From positions 1-62,003 of the forward strand of contig JAIOPD010000067.1 of the NCBI GenBank assembly GCA_021414115.1: 62,003 nucleotides of DNA, written 5' to 3'. The stretch is from Planctomycetia bacterium (GTDB lineage Bacteria; Planctomycetota; Planctomycetia; Pirellulales; UBA1268). The notes beneath the pieces were generated by a model that saw only the letters and a list, made by a program, of their open reading frames with translations, was not told where the DNA came from and made no database searches. Shown in pieces: positions 1 through 9,818 of the stretch (the first letter of the stretch is position 1; the number at the start of each line of letters is the position of its first letter). A program made the translations under genes and the position numbers.

Positions 1-2213
1 CATGACCAGCCCGGAGAGTCGGTTCCACTTGTCCTCGGCACTCACGATGAACTGGTCGATCACGACCTGCGCCGCGTTGACAAAGTCGCCGAACTGGGCC
101 TCCCACACGACCAGGCCGTCGGGGCAGTCGAGGCTGTAGCCGTATTCGAAGCCGAGCACGCCGGCCTCGGAGAGCGGGCTGTTGTAGATCTCGACCGGCG
201 CCTGATCGGGCGTGAGATGCTCCAGCGAGCACCAGGTCTCGTCGGTGACGGAATCGTGAATCACGGCGTGCCGATGGCTGAACGTGCCCCGCTGGCTGTC
301 CTGGCCGGAGATCCGCACCCGCAGCCCCTGCGTGGCGATCGTCGCCAGGGCGAGCGCCTCGGCGGCCGACCAGTCGAGCGGCATCGCACCGGCCGCCATC
401 TGCACGCGATTCTCCAGAAACTTCTTGATCTTGGCATGGGGCTGAAAGCCGTCGGGCAGGGCCACGAGCCGCATCAGCAGATTCTCGAGAACATCGCGAC
501 GCACACCGGTGTCCACCTCGGCGGCGTCCTTCTCGCGGCCGCCGATGTAGAAGGCCCACATCCCGCCGATGTCGTCCTTGTGGACGTATTCCTCGCTCTT
601 GGCGACCGAGAGATCGGCCGCGAGTTTCGCCTGCTGCTGCTCGGCGATCTGCCGGGCCTCGTCAGCCGACACAAGCAGTACATGTCGACCACCACGTCCC
701 GCTGGAACTCCCGGCGGAAGTCCATGGCAAGATTGACCACCTGCGCCACCGCCTCAGGGTCCTCGCCGTTGACGTGAAAGATCGGGATCTGGAGCATCTT
801 CGCCACGTCGGTGGCGTACATGCAGGACCGCGATTCCCGCGGCCCTGTCGTGAAGCCGATCTGGTTGTTGACGATCACGTGCAGCGTGCCACCGACGCGG
901 TAGGCGTCGAGCTCGCTGAGATTCAGCGTCTCCTGGATGATGCCCTCGCCTGCGAACGCCGCGTCTCCGTGGATGAGGATCACCATCCCGCCTTGCCGCG
1001 AGAAGTCGCTGGAGCGGTCCTGCCTGGCCCGCATTCGCCCGATCGCCACCGGGTTGACGAACTCGAGGTGGCTGGGGTTGAAACAGAGCGTGAGGTGCAC
1101 GCTCCGGTCGTTGGCCGCCTTGTAGTCGGTCGAATGTCCGAGGTGATACTTCACGTCGCCGCGTCCGACATGAAGTTCCGGATCCATGTCGGCGAACTCA
1201 CGGAAGATTCGCTGCGGGCTCTTGCCCATGATGTTGGCAAGCACGTTGAGCCGGCCGCGATGGGCCATCGCGAGGACGCAGTCGCCGATCTCCTGCGAGG
1301 CGGCCCGCTCGATGGCCATCTCAACGAGCGGGATCAGGCTCTCCGATCCCTCGAGCGAGAAACTCTTCGCTCCCAGGAACCGCTTCTGGATGAACTCCTC
1401 GAAGACCGCGGCCGTGGTCATCTGCCGGTAGATCCGCAACTGCTGCCGACGATCGAGCTGGATACGATTCTCACAGCCCTCCATCCGCACCTGCAGCCAC
1501 TGCCGTACGCGGAGATCGTCCATGTGCATGAACTGGACGCCGATCGAGCGGCAGTACGTGTGTCGGAGCCGCTTGATGATCTGCCGCAGCGACATCGACT
1601 GCGGCCCCTCGATCGTGTCGGTCGAGAAGGAACGGTCCATGTCCTCCTCGGTGAGGTGATAGAAGGCCGGATCGAGTTCGGGCAGCCCCGGACGCGGTCG
1701 GCCAAGCGGGTCGATCTCCGCCATCAGGTGGCCGCGGACGCGATACGCGCGGACGAGTTGGTCGACGCGATCCTGCAGAAACGCCACCCGCTCCTCGCCA
1801 GCCGTGCCGGTGGCGACCGGGGGTAGCGGCAATGGCATCGCCTCACCAGCGGGGGCCGCGGGCAGTTTCACCTCGCCGTCGGCGATGGCGACGGCATGGG
1901 CGGTCGCGATCCCGTCGGGCGCGACGAGCCGGGCCGACGGCGCGGTCACGGCACCGTTGCCAGCCAATACCGTCTTGGTGGCCACGAGGCCATTGCCCCC
2001 CGGCGCGACGGACTCGGCGGTGCCTGCCTGCAGGGCATCGAAGTAGCCGCGCCAATCCGCCGGCACGCTCGCGGGGTCGTTCTGGTACTGGTCGAAGAGT
2101 TCCTCGAGAAAGGCGAGGCTCGCCGTCCCCGCCGAATCAATGCTGTCGATGGTGCTCACGTTGGGTTCCAGTTCCAGCCGCCGCAGGAACGATGAAAAGA
2201 GGGATTGGGTCAC
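1..2213 (-). pseudogene. sucA: 2-oxoglutarate dehydrogenase E1 component, partial and frameshifted
   Basis: Thiamine-diphosphate E1 of the TCA-cycle 2-oxoglutarate dehydrogenase complex. The N-terminal peptide [15 protein letters not shown], the [12 protein letters not shown] stretch and the NNQIGFTT thiamine-binding segment are in one frame down to about position 675. From about 672 leftward the protein continues in a different frame ([12 protein letters not shown], then RISGQDSQRGTFSHRHAVIH and EAQFGDFVNAAQVVIDQF) to the window edge. Compared with E. coli SucA, about 40 residues are missing at the junction, including the conserved HNEADEP loop. So this is a deletion plus frameshift, not a single-base slip. 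The GTG start at 2213 overlaps the aceF stop by 4 bases (GTGA), which fixes the start. Either the gene is truly broken or the assembly lost a short segment; the intact flanking coding suggests a recent or artificial event. Confidence 0.85.
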
Positions 2214-3511
2214 ATGGCCAGCAGGAGACGCCCCGGGCTTTCGAGGTAGCCGATGACCTCGTTGAGGAATCGGGCCGCCGCCGCACCGTCGATGACACGA
2301 TGATCGTACGAGAGCGACAGCGGCATCATCAGCCGCGGTTCGATCCGGTCGTCGTGGATCACGGGCATCTTTCGCGATCGGCCCAGGAGCAGGATCGCCA
2401 CCTCGGGCCAGTTGATGATCGGCGTGGAGTAGACCCCGCCAACGGCCCCGAGATTGCTGATCGTGAACGTGCCGCCGCGAAGATCTTCGATGCCATACTG
2501 GGCGTTCTTCGCCTTCTCCGCCGTGTCGGCGATCGCCTGGGCCACCTGCGGAATCGACATCTGGTCGCAATCCCGGAGCACGGGCACCACGAGACCGCGG
2601 GGCGTGTCGACCGCGAGGCCGACATTGACGTAGTCCTTGTAGACGATCTCGCCCTTCTCCACGTCGATCGTCGCATTGACGACCGGGTGCTGGCGGAGCG
2701 ACAGACTCACCGCCTTGATCACGAACGAGAGCGCCGTGAGTTTGAGGTTGTTCTTCGCGTATTCCGGAGCACTGGCCTTGCGGAGAGCCTCGAGCTCCGT
2801 CACGTCGGCGTCGTCGAAGTTGGTGAGATGCGGGATCGTCTGCACGCTGCGGACCATGTTGGCCGCGATCGTCTTCCGCATCCGCGACATCTGCTCGCGG
2901 CGGATCGGCCCCCAGTCATCCCGCTCCGTCGATGTGGACTCGGGCCGCGAACGGCCAACGGGCGCGGCGCTCGCGTGCCGGACCGCGGCGATCACGTCCT
3001 CGCGGACGATCCGGCCGGCAGACCCGCTGCCCTTCACCCGCGCGAGATCGACCCCCAGTTCACGCGCCAGCCTGCGGACCGCTGGCCCGGCGGGATCAAC
3101 CGCCGCCGCTGCCGACACGGCGGGCGGTTCCTCGACCACGACGGCAGCTCGCGGTGCAGCTGGGACTGGGGCCGGAGTGGGTGCTGGCGCCGCCACCGGC
3201 TTTGGTGCGGGTGCAGGTGCGGCGACCTGGGCTGGGGCGGCAGGAGCCGCAGGCTTCGGCGCAGGAGCGGCCCCAGCCGCATCCAGCAGCACGAGCGCTT
3301 GCCCCACTTTCACGGTGTCACCCTTCTTGACGAGCACCTTCGACACCAGCCCGCCCGGTGGACACGGCACCTCGATCACCGCCTTGTCGGTCTCCACTTC
3401 AAGGAGCGCCTGCCCAGGCTTCACGACGTCGCCCTCCGCCACGAAGACGGTCACGACGTCGCCCGAGGCGATGTTCTCTCCAAGGTCGGGAAGCTTGAAC
3501 TCGGTGGCCAT
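2210..3511 (-). CDS. aceF: Dihydrolipoamide acetyltransferase, E2 of pyruvate dehydrogenase
   Basis: Transfers acetyl groups from lipoamide to CoA in the pyruvate dehydrogenase core. Domains in order: one lipoyl domain (residues 1-77, lipoylated Lys43 in [11 protein letters not shown]), an Ala/Pro-rich linker, an E3/E1-binding domain ([19 protein letters not shown]), a second linker, and the catalytic domain ending in SYDHRVIDG with catalytic His404 and Asp408. At 433 residues with a single lipoyl domain it is shorter than the three-lipoyl E. coli AceF. It lies downstream of aceE and its stop overlaps the sucA start. Because no separate sucB is visible, it might also serve the SucA complex (inference). 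The catalytic family is certain; pyruvate specificity rests on the aceE neighbour. Confidence 0.93.
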   Translation of the reverse strand: MATEFKLPDLGENIASGDVVTVFVAEGDVVKPGQALLEVETDKAVIEVPCPPGGLVSKVLVKKGDTVKVGQALVLLDAAGAAPAPKPAAPAAPAQVAAPAPAPKPVAAPAPTPAPVPAAPRAAVVVEEPPAVSAAAAVDPAGPAVRRLARELGVDLARVKGSGSAGRIVREDVIAAVRHASAAPVGRSRPESTSTERDDWGPIRREQMSRMRKTIAANMVRSVQTIPHLTNFDDADVTELEALRKASAPEYAKNNLKLTALSFVIKAVSLSLRQHPVVNATIDVEKGEIVYKDYVNVGLAVDTPRGLVVPVLRDCDQMSIPQVAQAIADTAEKAKNAQYGIEDLRGGTFTISNLGAVGGVYSTPIINWPEVAILLLGRSRKMPVIHDDRIEPRLMMPLSLSYDHRVIDGAAAARFLNEVIGYLESPGRLLLAM

Positions 3512-3601
3512 GGGCTGGTTCCGCGGGTACTCGAGGATGGGACGATGATGGAGTTTATGGAAAGACGATGCCGGAACGTCCGGCCCGCTCAGACAGCGAG
3601 A

Positions 3602-6430
3602 TCACGCCGAGGCGGCGTCGATCTTGTCGGGATCGATACCGAGTCGCGTCATCGCCTCAGTGACGACATGCGAGCCGATCGCGCCTGCGGCCGCCAGCCG
3701 CGAGAGCGTGCCGATGGCGATGCATTCGGCGTCGACCTCGAAGTGCCGGCGAAGGTGGGTGCGAAGCTCGCTGCGGCCGAAGCCATCCGTGCCCAGCACG
3801 AACAGACCGCCCGGAATCCAGGGATCGAGCTGCTCGGGCACGGCACGCACATGGTCGCTCGCAGCGACGAACACGCCATCCGCTCCGGCCAGCGTCGTTT
3901 CGAGATAGCTCGCCTTGGGGGACGACTCCGGATGAAGCATGTTCCAACGGCGACACTCCTGCGCCTCGCGCCGCAACTCCTTCCAACTGGTCACGCTCCA
4001 GATCGTGCTCGCCACGCCCCAATGCTCCGCCAACAGATCCGCGGCGCGAATGACCTCACGGAGGATCGCTCCCGAGCCCAGCAGGTTCACGCGCGGGAGC
4101 TTCGCGGCCAGCTGCGGCTGCGTCGCCACGTCGCGGAGTCGGTACATCCCCTTGAGGATGCCTTCCTCGCAGCCGACGGGCATCGCGGGCATCTCGTAGT
4201 TTTCATTGTAGACCGTGATGTAGTAGATCCAGTCCTCGCCCTTGGCGTACATCCGATCCATGCCGTCGAGCATAATCACCGTCGACTCATAGACGAACGC
4301 CGGGTCATAGGCCTTGACCGTCGGATAGGCCATCGCGAACAACTGGCTGTGGCCGTCCTGATGCTGGAGCCCTTCGCCATTGAGCGTGGTGCGTCCGGCG
4401 GTGCCGCCGAGCAAAAAGCCGCGGGCCCGGCTGTCGCAGGCGGCCCAGATCAAGTCGCCGATCCGCTGGAAGCCGAACATCGAGTAGTAGATGAAGATCG
4501 GGATCATCGGCACGCCGTGGCTGGCGTACGCCGTGCCCGCGGCGATGAAGCTCGACATGCTTCCCGCCTCGGTGATGCCCTCCTCGAGGATCTGTCCGTC
4601 CTTGGCCTCTCGGTAATAGAGCAGCTGGTCTGAGTCGACCGGCTCGTAGAGCTGGCCGGCATGGGCATAGATGCCGCACTGCTTGAAGAGCGGATCCATG
4701 CCGAACGTCCGCGACTCGTCGGGCACGATCGGCACGATGTACTTCCCGACCGACTTGTCCTTGAGCAGCGACGCCATGAGCGTGACCACGCCGGTCGTCG
4801 TGGAGACCTCCCGGCCGGCGCTCTTCTCGATGAACGAGCGATACTCGTCGAGCGACGGGGTCTTGAGTTTCGGCGACTCCAGCGGCCGCGTCGGCACGTA
4901 GCCACCGAGGGCCTCGCGACGCTCGCGGAGATACCGCATCTCCTCCGAGTCTTCAGCCGGACGATAGAACGGGGCCTTTGCGACCTCGTCGTCGGAGATC
5001 GGAATCCCGAACCGCGACCGGAAGGCGCGGAGTTCGTCTTCGTTGAGCTTCTTCTGCTGGTGCGTGACGTTGCGACCCTCGCCCACCTCGCCGAGACCAT
5101 AGCCCTTGATCGTCTTGGCAATGATCACCGTCGGCTTGCCGTGGCACTTCATCGCGGCGGCATAGGCCGCGTAGACCTTCTCAGGATCATGGCCGCCGCG
5201 GCGGAGCTTCTTGAGCTTCTCGTCGGAGAGGTGAGCCACCATCTCGGCCAACTGCGGATCGGCCCCGAAAAAATGCTCCCGAATGTAGCCGCCGGGCATG
5301 ACGACGTATTTTTGATACTGGCCGTCCACGACCTCGTTCATCCGCTTGACGAGCAGGCCCTTTTCGTCCTTGTCGAGGAGCGGATCCCACTCGTCGCCCC
5401 AGATCACCTTGATGACGTTCCAGCCGGCGCCACGGAAGACACCCTCCAGTTCCTGGATGATCTTGCCGTTACCGCGAACCGGACCGTCGAGCCGCTGCAG
5501 GTTGCAGTTGATGACGAACACGAGGTTGTCGAGCTTCTCGCGGGCCGCCAACGAGATCGCGCCCAGCGTCTCGGGCTCGTCGGATTCGCCGTCGCCGATG
5601 AAGCACCAGACGTGCTGCCGGCTCGTGTCCTTGATGCCACGGTCCTGGAGATACTTGTTGAATCTGGCCTGGTAGATCGACATCAGCGGCCCGAGGCCCA
5701 TCGAGACCGTGGGGAACTCCCAGAAGCCGGGCATCAGCCAGGGGTGCGGATAGCTCGACAGCCCGCCCCCCTCGGCCAGTTCCCTGCGGAAGTTCTCGAG
5801 CTGCTTCTCGCTGATCCGCCCTTCGAGGAAGGCGCGGGAATAGATGCCGGGCGAGGCGTGCCCCTGGAAATAGACCTGGTCTCCCGAGTAGTCATCGCTA
5901 CGTCCGCGGATGAAATGGTTCATCGCCACCTCGACGAGGGTCGCCGACGAGGCGAAGGTGGAGATGTGACCGCCGATGCTCTTGTCCTCGCGGTTGGCGC
6001 GGACGACCATCGCCATCGCGTTCCAGCGGATGATGCTCTTGATCCGCCGCTCGATCTCGCGGTTCCCCGGAAACGGGGGCTGCTTGTCGAGCGGGATCGT
6101 GTTGATGTACGGCGTGGTCGCCGAGAACGGGATCGGCACGCCCAGCCGATACGCCTCCTGCTCGATCGCCTGGAGCAGGTACGCGGCCCGGTCGTCACCG
6201 CGGCTGTTGATCACGTACCGCAGCGAGTCGAGCCATTCGCGGGTCTCGGTCGGGTCGGTATCGACCGAAGCGACCCCGTCGATGAGTTCCGGCTGGCCGG
6301 AGGCGTTGTCGCTCATCTGGCCGATCGACATCGGAGCATGGGCACCCCGGGGGAGCGGCGTGGAACCTACACCTGAAAGGACGTTGTCCGCAGCCTCGGT
6401 CGCGGAATGGTCGATGTCGGGGTTGGCCAT
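3602..6430 (-). CDS. aceE: Pyruvate dehydrogenase E1 component, homodimeric type
   Basis: Decarboxylates pyruvate with thiamine diphosphate and acetylates the E2 lipoyl group. The product of 943 residues is a little longer than E. coli AceE (887). The thiamine-binding signature is present as GDGESDEPETLGA followed by FVINCNLQRLDGPVRGNGKI. Other AceE-specific stretches are RGHISTFASSATL-like (IGGHISTFASSATL), FQGHASPGIYSRAF and IKGYGLGEVGEGRNVTHQQKK. I chose the ATG at 6430 because a GGAG lies just upstream and conserved sequence begins soon after; an in-frame codon at 6526 would add 32 unlikely residues. It sits between lpd and aceF on the same strand with 90-113 base gaps, consistent with one transcript. 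Confidence 0.95.
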   Translation of the reverse strand: MANPDIDHSATEAADNVLSGVGSTPLPRGAHAPMSIGQMSDNASGQPELIDGVASVDTDPTETREWLDSLRYVINSRGDDRAAYLLQAIEQEAYRLGVPIPFSATTPYINTIPLDKQPPFPGNREIERRIKSIIRWNAMAMVVRANREDKSIGGHISTFASSATLVEVAMNHFIRGRSDDYSGDQVYFQGHASPGIYSRAFLEGRISEKQLENFRRELAEGGGLSSYPHPWLMPGFWEFPTVSMGLGPLMSIYQARFNKYLQDRGIKDTSRQHVWCFIGDGESDEPETLGAISLAAREKLDNLVFVINCNLQRLDGPVRGNGKIIQELEGVFRGAGWNVIKVIWGDEWDPLLDKDEKGLLVKRMNEVVDGQYQKYVVMPGGYIREHFFGADPQLAEMVAHLSDEKLKKLRRGGHDPEKVYAAYAAAMKCHGKPTVIIAKTIKGYGLGEVGEGRNVTHQQKKLNEDELRAFRSRFGIPISDDEVAKAPFYRPAEDSEEMRYLRERREALGGYVPTRPLESPKLKTPSLDEYRSFIEKSAGREVSTTTGVVTLMASLLKDKSVGKYIVPIVPDESRTFGMDPLFKQCGIYAHAGQLYEPVDSDQLLYYREAKDGQILEEGITEAGSMSSFIAAGTAYASHGVPMIPIFIYYSMFGFQRIGDLIWAACDSRARGFLLGGTAGRTTLNGEGLQHQDGHSQLFAMAYPTVKAYDPAFVYESTVIMLDGMDRMYAKGEDWIYYITVYNENYEMPAMPVGCEEGILKGMYRLRDVATQPQLAAKLPRVNLLGSGAILREVIRAADLLAEHWGVASTIWSVTSWKELRREAQECRRWNMLHPESSPKASYLETTLAGADGVFVAASDHVRAVPEQLDPWIPGGLFVLGTDGFGRSELRTHLRRHFEVDAECIAIGTLSRLAAAGAIGSHVVTEAMTRLGIDPDKIDAASA

Positions 6431-6543
6431 GCGGGGCTCCGGAAAAGTGGGCGAACTTTTCGCATTATTCCGGTGCTGCGGGGCCCCGTAAAGGCCGATT
6501 GCGCCGTCGCGGAAACAACACCACAACGGAGCCCTTCTGCGGG

Positions 6544-7971
6544 CTACTTCGGCGTCAACTCGGACCGCGGCCGGTAGATCTCGGTGGCCACGCCGAAATA
6601 ATTCTCGGCACTGAATGCCATCGTCTCACCAAGCGTCGGATGGGGATGAATCGCCTCCATCAGGTCACGCGCCGAACAACCCATCTCGATGGCGAGCACG
6701 CCCTCCGCGATCAACTCGCCGGCACCCGACCCCACGATGCCGACACCGAGGACCGCGTCGGTCTCGGGATCGACGAGGATCTTGGTGAGGCCGTCGGTGC
6801 GGCCCAGGGCGTGGGCCCTGCCGCTGGCGGCCCACGGATACTTGCTGATGTCGACGACGCGACCCGAGGCCGCCACGTCGTTCTCAGTCAGGCCGGCCCA
6901 GGCGATCTCGGGATCGGTGAACACCACCGCCGGGATGGCCCGCGGCGCGAAGAGCGCGGGCTCCCCGTGCAGGGCCTCGACGGCCACCTTTCCCTGGTGG
7001 CTCGCGCGGTGCGCGAGCATCGGCTCACCGCAGACGTCGCCGATCGCGAGGATGTGCGGGTCGGCCGTCCGCTGCTGCCCGTCGACGCCGACGAAGCCCT
7101 TCGGGTCGAGGACGACCTTGGTGTTCTCGAGGCCGATGCCATCGGAGTTGGGACGACGGCCCACGGCGACGAGCACCCTCGAGAACTCCTGCACGCTCGG
7201 GCCGTCCGGTCCCTCGAACGAAACACGAACCGAGCTGCCCGTGTCTTCGATCTTCACCACTTTCGTGCGGAGCATGATCGCCTTCAAGAGTCCTTCGAGT
7301 CGCTTCTGCAGCGGCTTGACGAGGTCTCGATCGGCGCCGGGCAGGAGCGTGTCGGTGAGTTCGACGACCGACACCTGCGAGCCGAGCTCGGCGTACACGG
7401 TGCCCATCTCGAGTCCGATGTAGCCACCGCCCACCACGAGGAGCGACTCGGGCACGTCGGCCAACTCGAGCGCGCCAGTCGAGTCCATCACCCTTGGGCT
7501 GCCGATGTCGAAGGCCGGAATCCGCGCCGGCCGGGAACCGCTGGCCAGGATGCAATGGTCAAACGTGATCCTCTGGCTTCCGCCGCCGGGCGTCGCCGAG
7601 GCCACTTCCAGCGTGGTGGAGTTTGCGAACCGTGCCGTACCGTGGACCATCGTCACGTTCCGCCGCCGAGCGAGTTGGCCAAGGCCGCCGGTGAGCGCCG
7701 CGATCACTTTATTTTTCCGGTCCCGGAGCGCGGCGAGATTCAACGTGGGCCGTTCGAACTGGACGCCCCACTCCTTCATCTCGCGGGCTTCGGAGAGCAC
7801 GCGGCCCACGTGCAGCAGGGCCTTGGAGGGGATGCAGCCCCGCAAAAGGCACGTGCCGCCGAGCCGTTCGTCCTGCTCGACGAGCGCCACCTGCATGCCG
7901 AGATCGGCGGCGAGAAAGGCAGCGGCATAACCGCCGGGTCCGCCGCCGAGCACCACCACGGGAACGTGCAT
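6544..7971 (-). CDS. lpdA: Dihydrolipoamide dehydrogenase (E3)
   Basis: FAD-dependent E3 that reoxidises dihydrolipoamide in 2-oxoacid dehydrogenase complexes and reduces NAD+. At 475 residues it is full length. The FAD Rossmann motif VVLGGGPGGYAAAF is at residues 6-19. The redox-active disulfide is in GGTCLLRGCIPSK (Cys41 and Cys46), an NAD-binding VVGGGYIGLEMG lies mid-protein, and the C-terminal catalytic base is in HPHPTLGE. It is the first gene of the lpd-aceE-aceF-sucA set. A strong GGAGGAG stands 10-17 bases before the ATG. It is divergent from the HTTM gene, with 160 bases between them. Confidence 0.95.
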   Translation of the reverse strand: MHVPVVVLGGGPGGYAAAFLAADLGMQVALVEQDERLGGTCLLRGCIPSKALLHVGRVLSEAREMKEWGVQFERPTLNLAALRDRKNKVIAALTGGLGQLARRRNVTMVHGTARFANSTTLEVASATPGGGSQRITFDHCILASGSRPARIPAFDIGSPRVMDSTGALELADVPESLLVVGGGYIGLEMGTVYAELGSQVSVVELTDTLLPGADRDLVKPLQKRLEGLLKAIMLRTKVVKIEDTGSSVRVSFEGPDGPSVQEFSRVLVAVGRRPNSDGIGLENTKVVLDPKGFVGVDGQQRTADPHILAIGDVCGEPMLAHRASHQGKVAVEALHGEPALFAPRAIPAVVFTDPEIAWAGLTENDVAASGRVVDISKYPWAASGRAHALGRTDGLTKILVDPETDAVLGVGIVGSGAGELIAEGVLAIEMGCSARDLMEAIHPHPTLGETMAFSAENYFGVATEIYRPRSELTPK

Positions 7972-8068
7972 CTCGTCGATTCTCCTCCGTCAGGCAGGCC
8001 CGTCGTCGCGGATGGCGGCGCTGCGGGGCCACGGGACACGGATTGGGGTCGTCCACCGCGGCCGCGAT

Positions 8069-8097
8069 GTTGTAGTTTCGGAGGCAGGTTCGCACAA
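8069..8097 (-). promoter_or_regulatory. Possible sigma-70 type promoter for lpd-aceE-aceF-sucA
   Basis: On the minus strand TTGTGC (8097-8092) and TACAAC (8074-8069) are separated by 17 bases. They lie about 100 bases upstream of the lpd start in the divergent intergenic region. The hexamers match the consensus only at 3/6 and 4/6, so this is a candidate only. Confidence 0.3.
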
Positions 8098-8131
8098 GAA
8101 ACACCGGATTGCGACGCCGCCGCGGCCGCTC

Positions 8132-9643
8132 ATGGACCAGTCCCATCCTGAATCGCGATTCGGCCAGGCCGTCGTGGGGTGGCTGCGCGACGGCTGCACG
8201 CTCGATATTCGCAGCCTCGCGGCCTTCCGAATCTGCCTGGGGCTGATCCTCGTCGCCGACTGTCTGCTTCACGGCCGTGATCTCGTGTTGATGTTCACGC
8301 CGGACGGCATCTTTCCCCTGGAACTGTTGCGGGCATTTCACGACGATTCCGCGAAATGGTCGCTGCTGTTTTTCATCGACGCGGCGTGGTGGGGCGGCGC
8401 CGTGCTGGCGGCCGGGGGGATCGCCGGAGTGTTACTCGCTTGCGGCTGTTTGACCCGCGCCGCCAGCGTGGTCGGCTGGGTAGTCGTCGCGAGCGTGATC
8501 CGCCGTACGACACCGGCCACCCATTCCGGTGACCTGTGGCTGGCATGCCTGCTCTTTTGGTCGATGTTTCTGCCCCTGGGGTCGGTCTGGTCGATCGACG
8601 CATGGCGGCGCGGAAGCCGCGGGGGCTCGACACCGCCGGCCGCCGTCTGCTCCGTTGCCACCCTGGCGATCGTGCTCCAACTCGTCGCCATCTACTTCGG
8701 CGCCGGCCTGGCCAAATGCAACGCGACGTGGTTCTCCGGCGAGGCGATGTCGCATGCGCTCTCGATTCACGACCATGGCAGCCGGTTCGGCATGCTGCTG
8801 GCGAACGTCCCTTGGATCGTCCGGCCCCTGACGTGGACGGTGCTGGCGGTGGAACTCGCCGCGCCCTTGATCCTCGTCGCCTGCCCGAGGCCCGCGGTGC
8901 GGTTGGTGCTGGTCGCCGCGTTCCTGATGTTTCACGCTGCCATCTGGCTGACGATGTCGATCGGCCTCTTCGCTCCGATCGGTATGACTGCCTGGCTGCC
9001 ACTGGTACCGGCGGGGGTGTGGCAGGCGTTCGGCAGCGCACCGCGGACCGGCGGCGTGGCGGGGCTTGGCAGGATGGCCACCTGGGCGTGCGGCTGCGCG
9101 GTGGCGCTGGCCGCCACGAGTTTCACACACTACTGGGGGCTGTTCGGCGGGGCGCGGCTGCCGCGGCCTCTTTCCGCCGCCATCGCCGCCTGCTGCCTGG
9201 AACAGGAGTGGTCGATGTTCGGCGCCGTGCCTCCCCAAGAGCAGTGGATCTACGGCCGCGCGACGCTGGCCGACGGCAGCGTCGTCGATCTGCTTCGCGG
9301 CGGCCGGCCGCTGGAACGCGAGCGGCCCGTGGGCGGATTCGGGTCGCTGGCCAGCAACCGCTGGCACAAGTTTTTCTGGGTCCTGCCGCGGCCGGGCATT
9401 CGCGTGTTTGGGAATCCGACAGCGGCGGCCCTCGCCCGTGACTGGAATACCCGTCACGAACCGGCGAAACACGTGGCGTCACTCGAACTCCGCTTCGCCC
9501 AACAGGGCGTCGCCGGCACCGACGCTCCGCTCCAGGAGATGCTCGTCGCCGCGTGGCCGCCGCGCAACGACGCCGGTGGGGGCAATCTCGATCGACTCCT
9601 CGAGACGGTGACGATCGACCGTGACGATCCTTCGCAGCCCTGA
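8132..9643 (+). CDS. HTTM-domain integral membrane protein
   Basis: Multi-pass membrane protein of 503 residues. The N-terminal half resembles the HTTM domain (horizontally transferred transmembrane domain, related to vitamin-K-dependent gamma-carboxylase). The characteristic start is DIRSLAAFRICLGLILVADC, then LMFTPDGIFPLELL and several hydrophobic helices (about residues 25-45, 80-125, 145-165, 190-215, 255-300). The C-terminal ~170 residues are soluble with no recognised motif. The molecular function is unknown; these proteins are common in planctomycetes (general knowledge). I prefer the ATG at 8132 because the domain begins shortly after it; an in-frame ATG at 8012 would add 40 basic residues. 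It is divergent from lpd and followed by tRNA-Leu. Confidence 0.75.
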   Translation: MDQSHPESRFGQAVVGWLRDGCTLDIRSLAAFRICLGLILVADCLLHGRDLVLMFTPDGIFPLELLRAFHDDSAKWSLLFFIDAAWWGGAVLAAGGIAGVLLACGCLTRAASVVGWVVVASVIRRTTPATHSGDLWLACLLFWSMFLPLGSVWSIDAWRRGSRGGSTPPAAVCSVATLAIVLQLVAIYFGAGLAKCNATWFSGEAMSHALSIHDHGSRFGMLLANVPWIVRPLTWTVLAVELAAPLILVACPRPAVRLVLVAAFLMFHAAIWLTMSIGLFAPIGMTAWLPLVPAGVWQAFGSAPRTGGVAGLGRMATWACGCAVALAATSFTHYWGLFGGARLPRPLSAAIAACCLEQEWSMFGAVPPQEQWIYGRATLADGSVVDLLRGGRPLERERPVGGFGSLASNRWHKFFWVLPRPGIRVFGNPTAAALARDWNTRHEPAKHVASLELRFAQQGVAGTDAPLQEMLVAAWPPRNDAGGGNLDRLLETVTIDRDDPSQP

Positions 9644-9698
9644 CGCCGACCGGGGTGTAGACTCGAACGGACAGTCGGGGCCCGCAGCGAACCCCTCA

Positions 9699-9780
9699 GC
9701 GAGAGTGGCGAAACTGGCAGACGCGCTGGATTTAGGTTCCAGTGCCGCAAGGCGTGCGGGTTCGACTCCCGCCTCTCGCA
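9699..9780 (+). tRNA. tRNA-Leu, anticodon TAG
   Basis: An 82-nt cloverleaf with acceptor strands GCGAGAG (9699-9705) and CTCTCGC (9773-9779) and discriminator A. The anticodon stem CTGGA/TCCAG encloses loop TTTAGGT, placing TAG at 9733-9735. A long variable arm and the T-loop GGTTCGACTCC are present, as expected for a class II leucine tRNA. No CCA is encoded. Confidence 0.96.
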
Positions 9781-9818
9781 GTTTGTGCTTCGGTCCGGCG
9801 ACGTGTGCCGGCGGGCCG

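Noticed and set aside
1832-4633. A 933-codon plus-strand open frame opposite aceF and aceE
   Set aside because: It is antisense to two certain genes, and its Arg/His/Asp-rich composition is typical of high-GC shadow frames. No motif or ribosome-binding site supports it.
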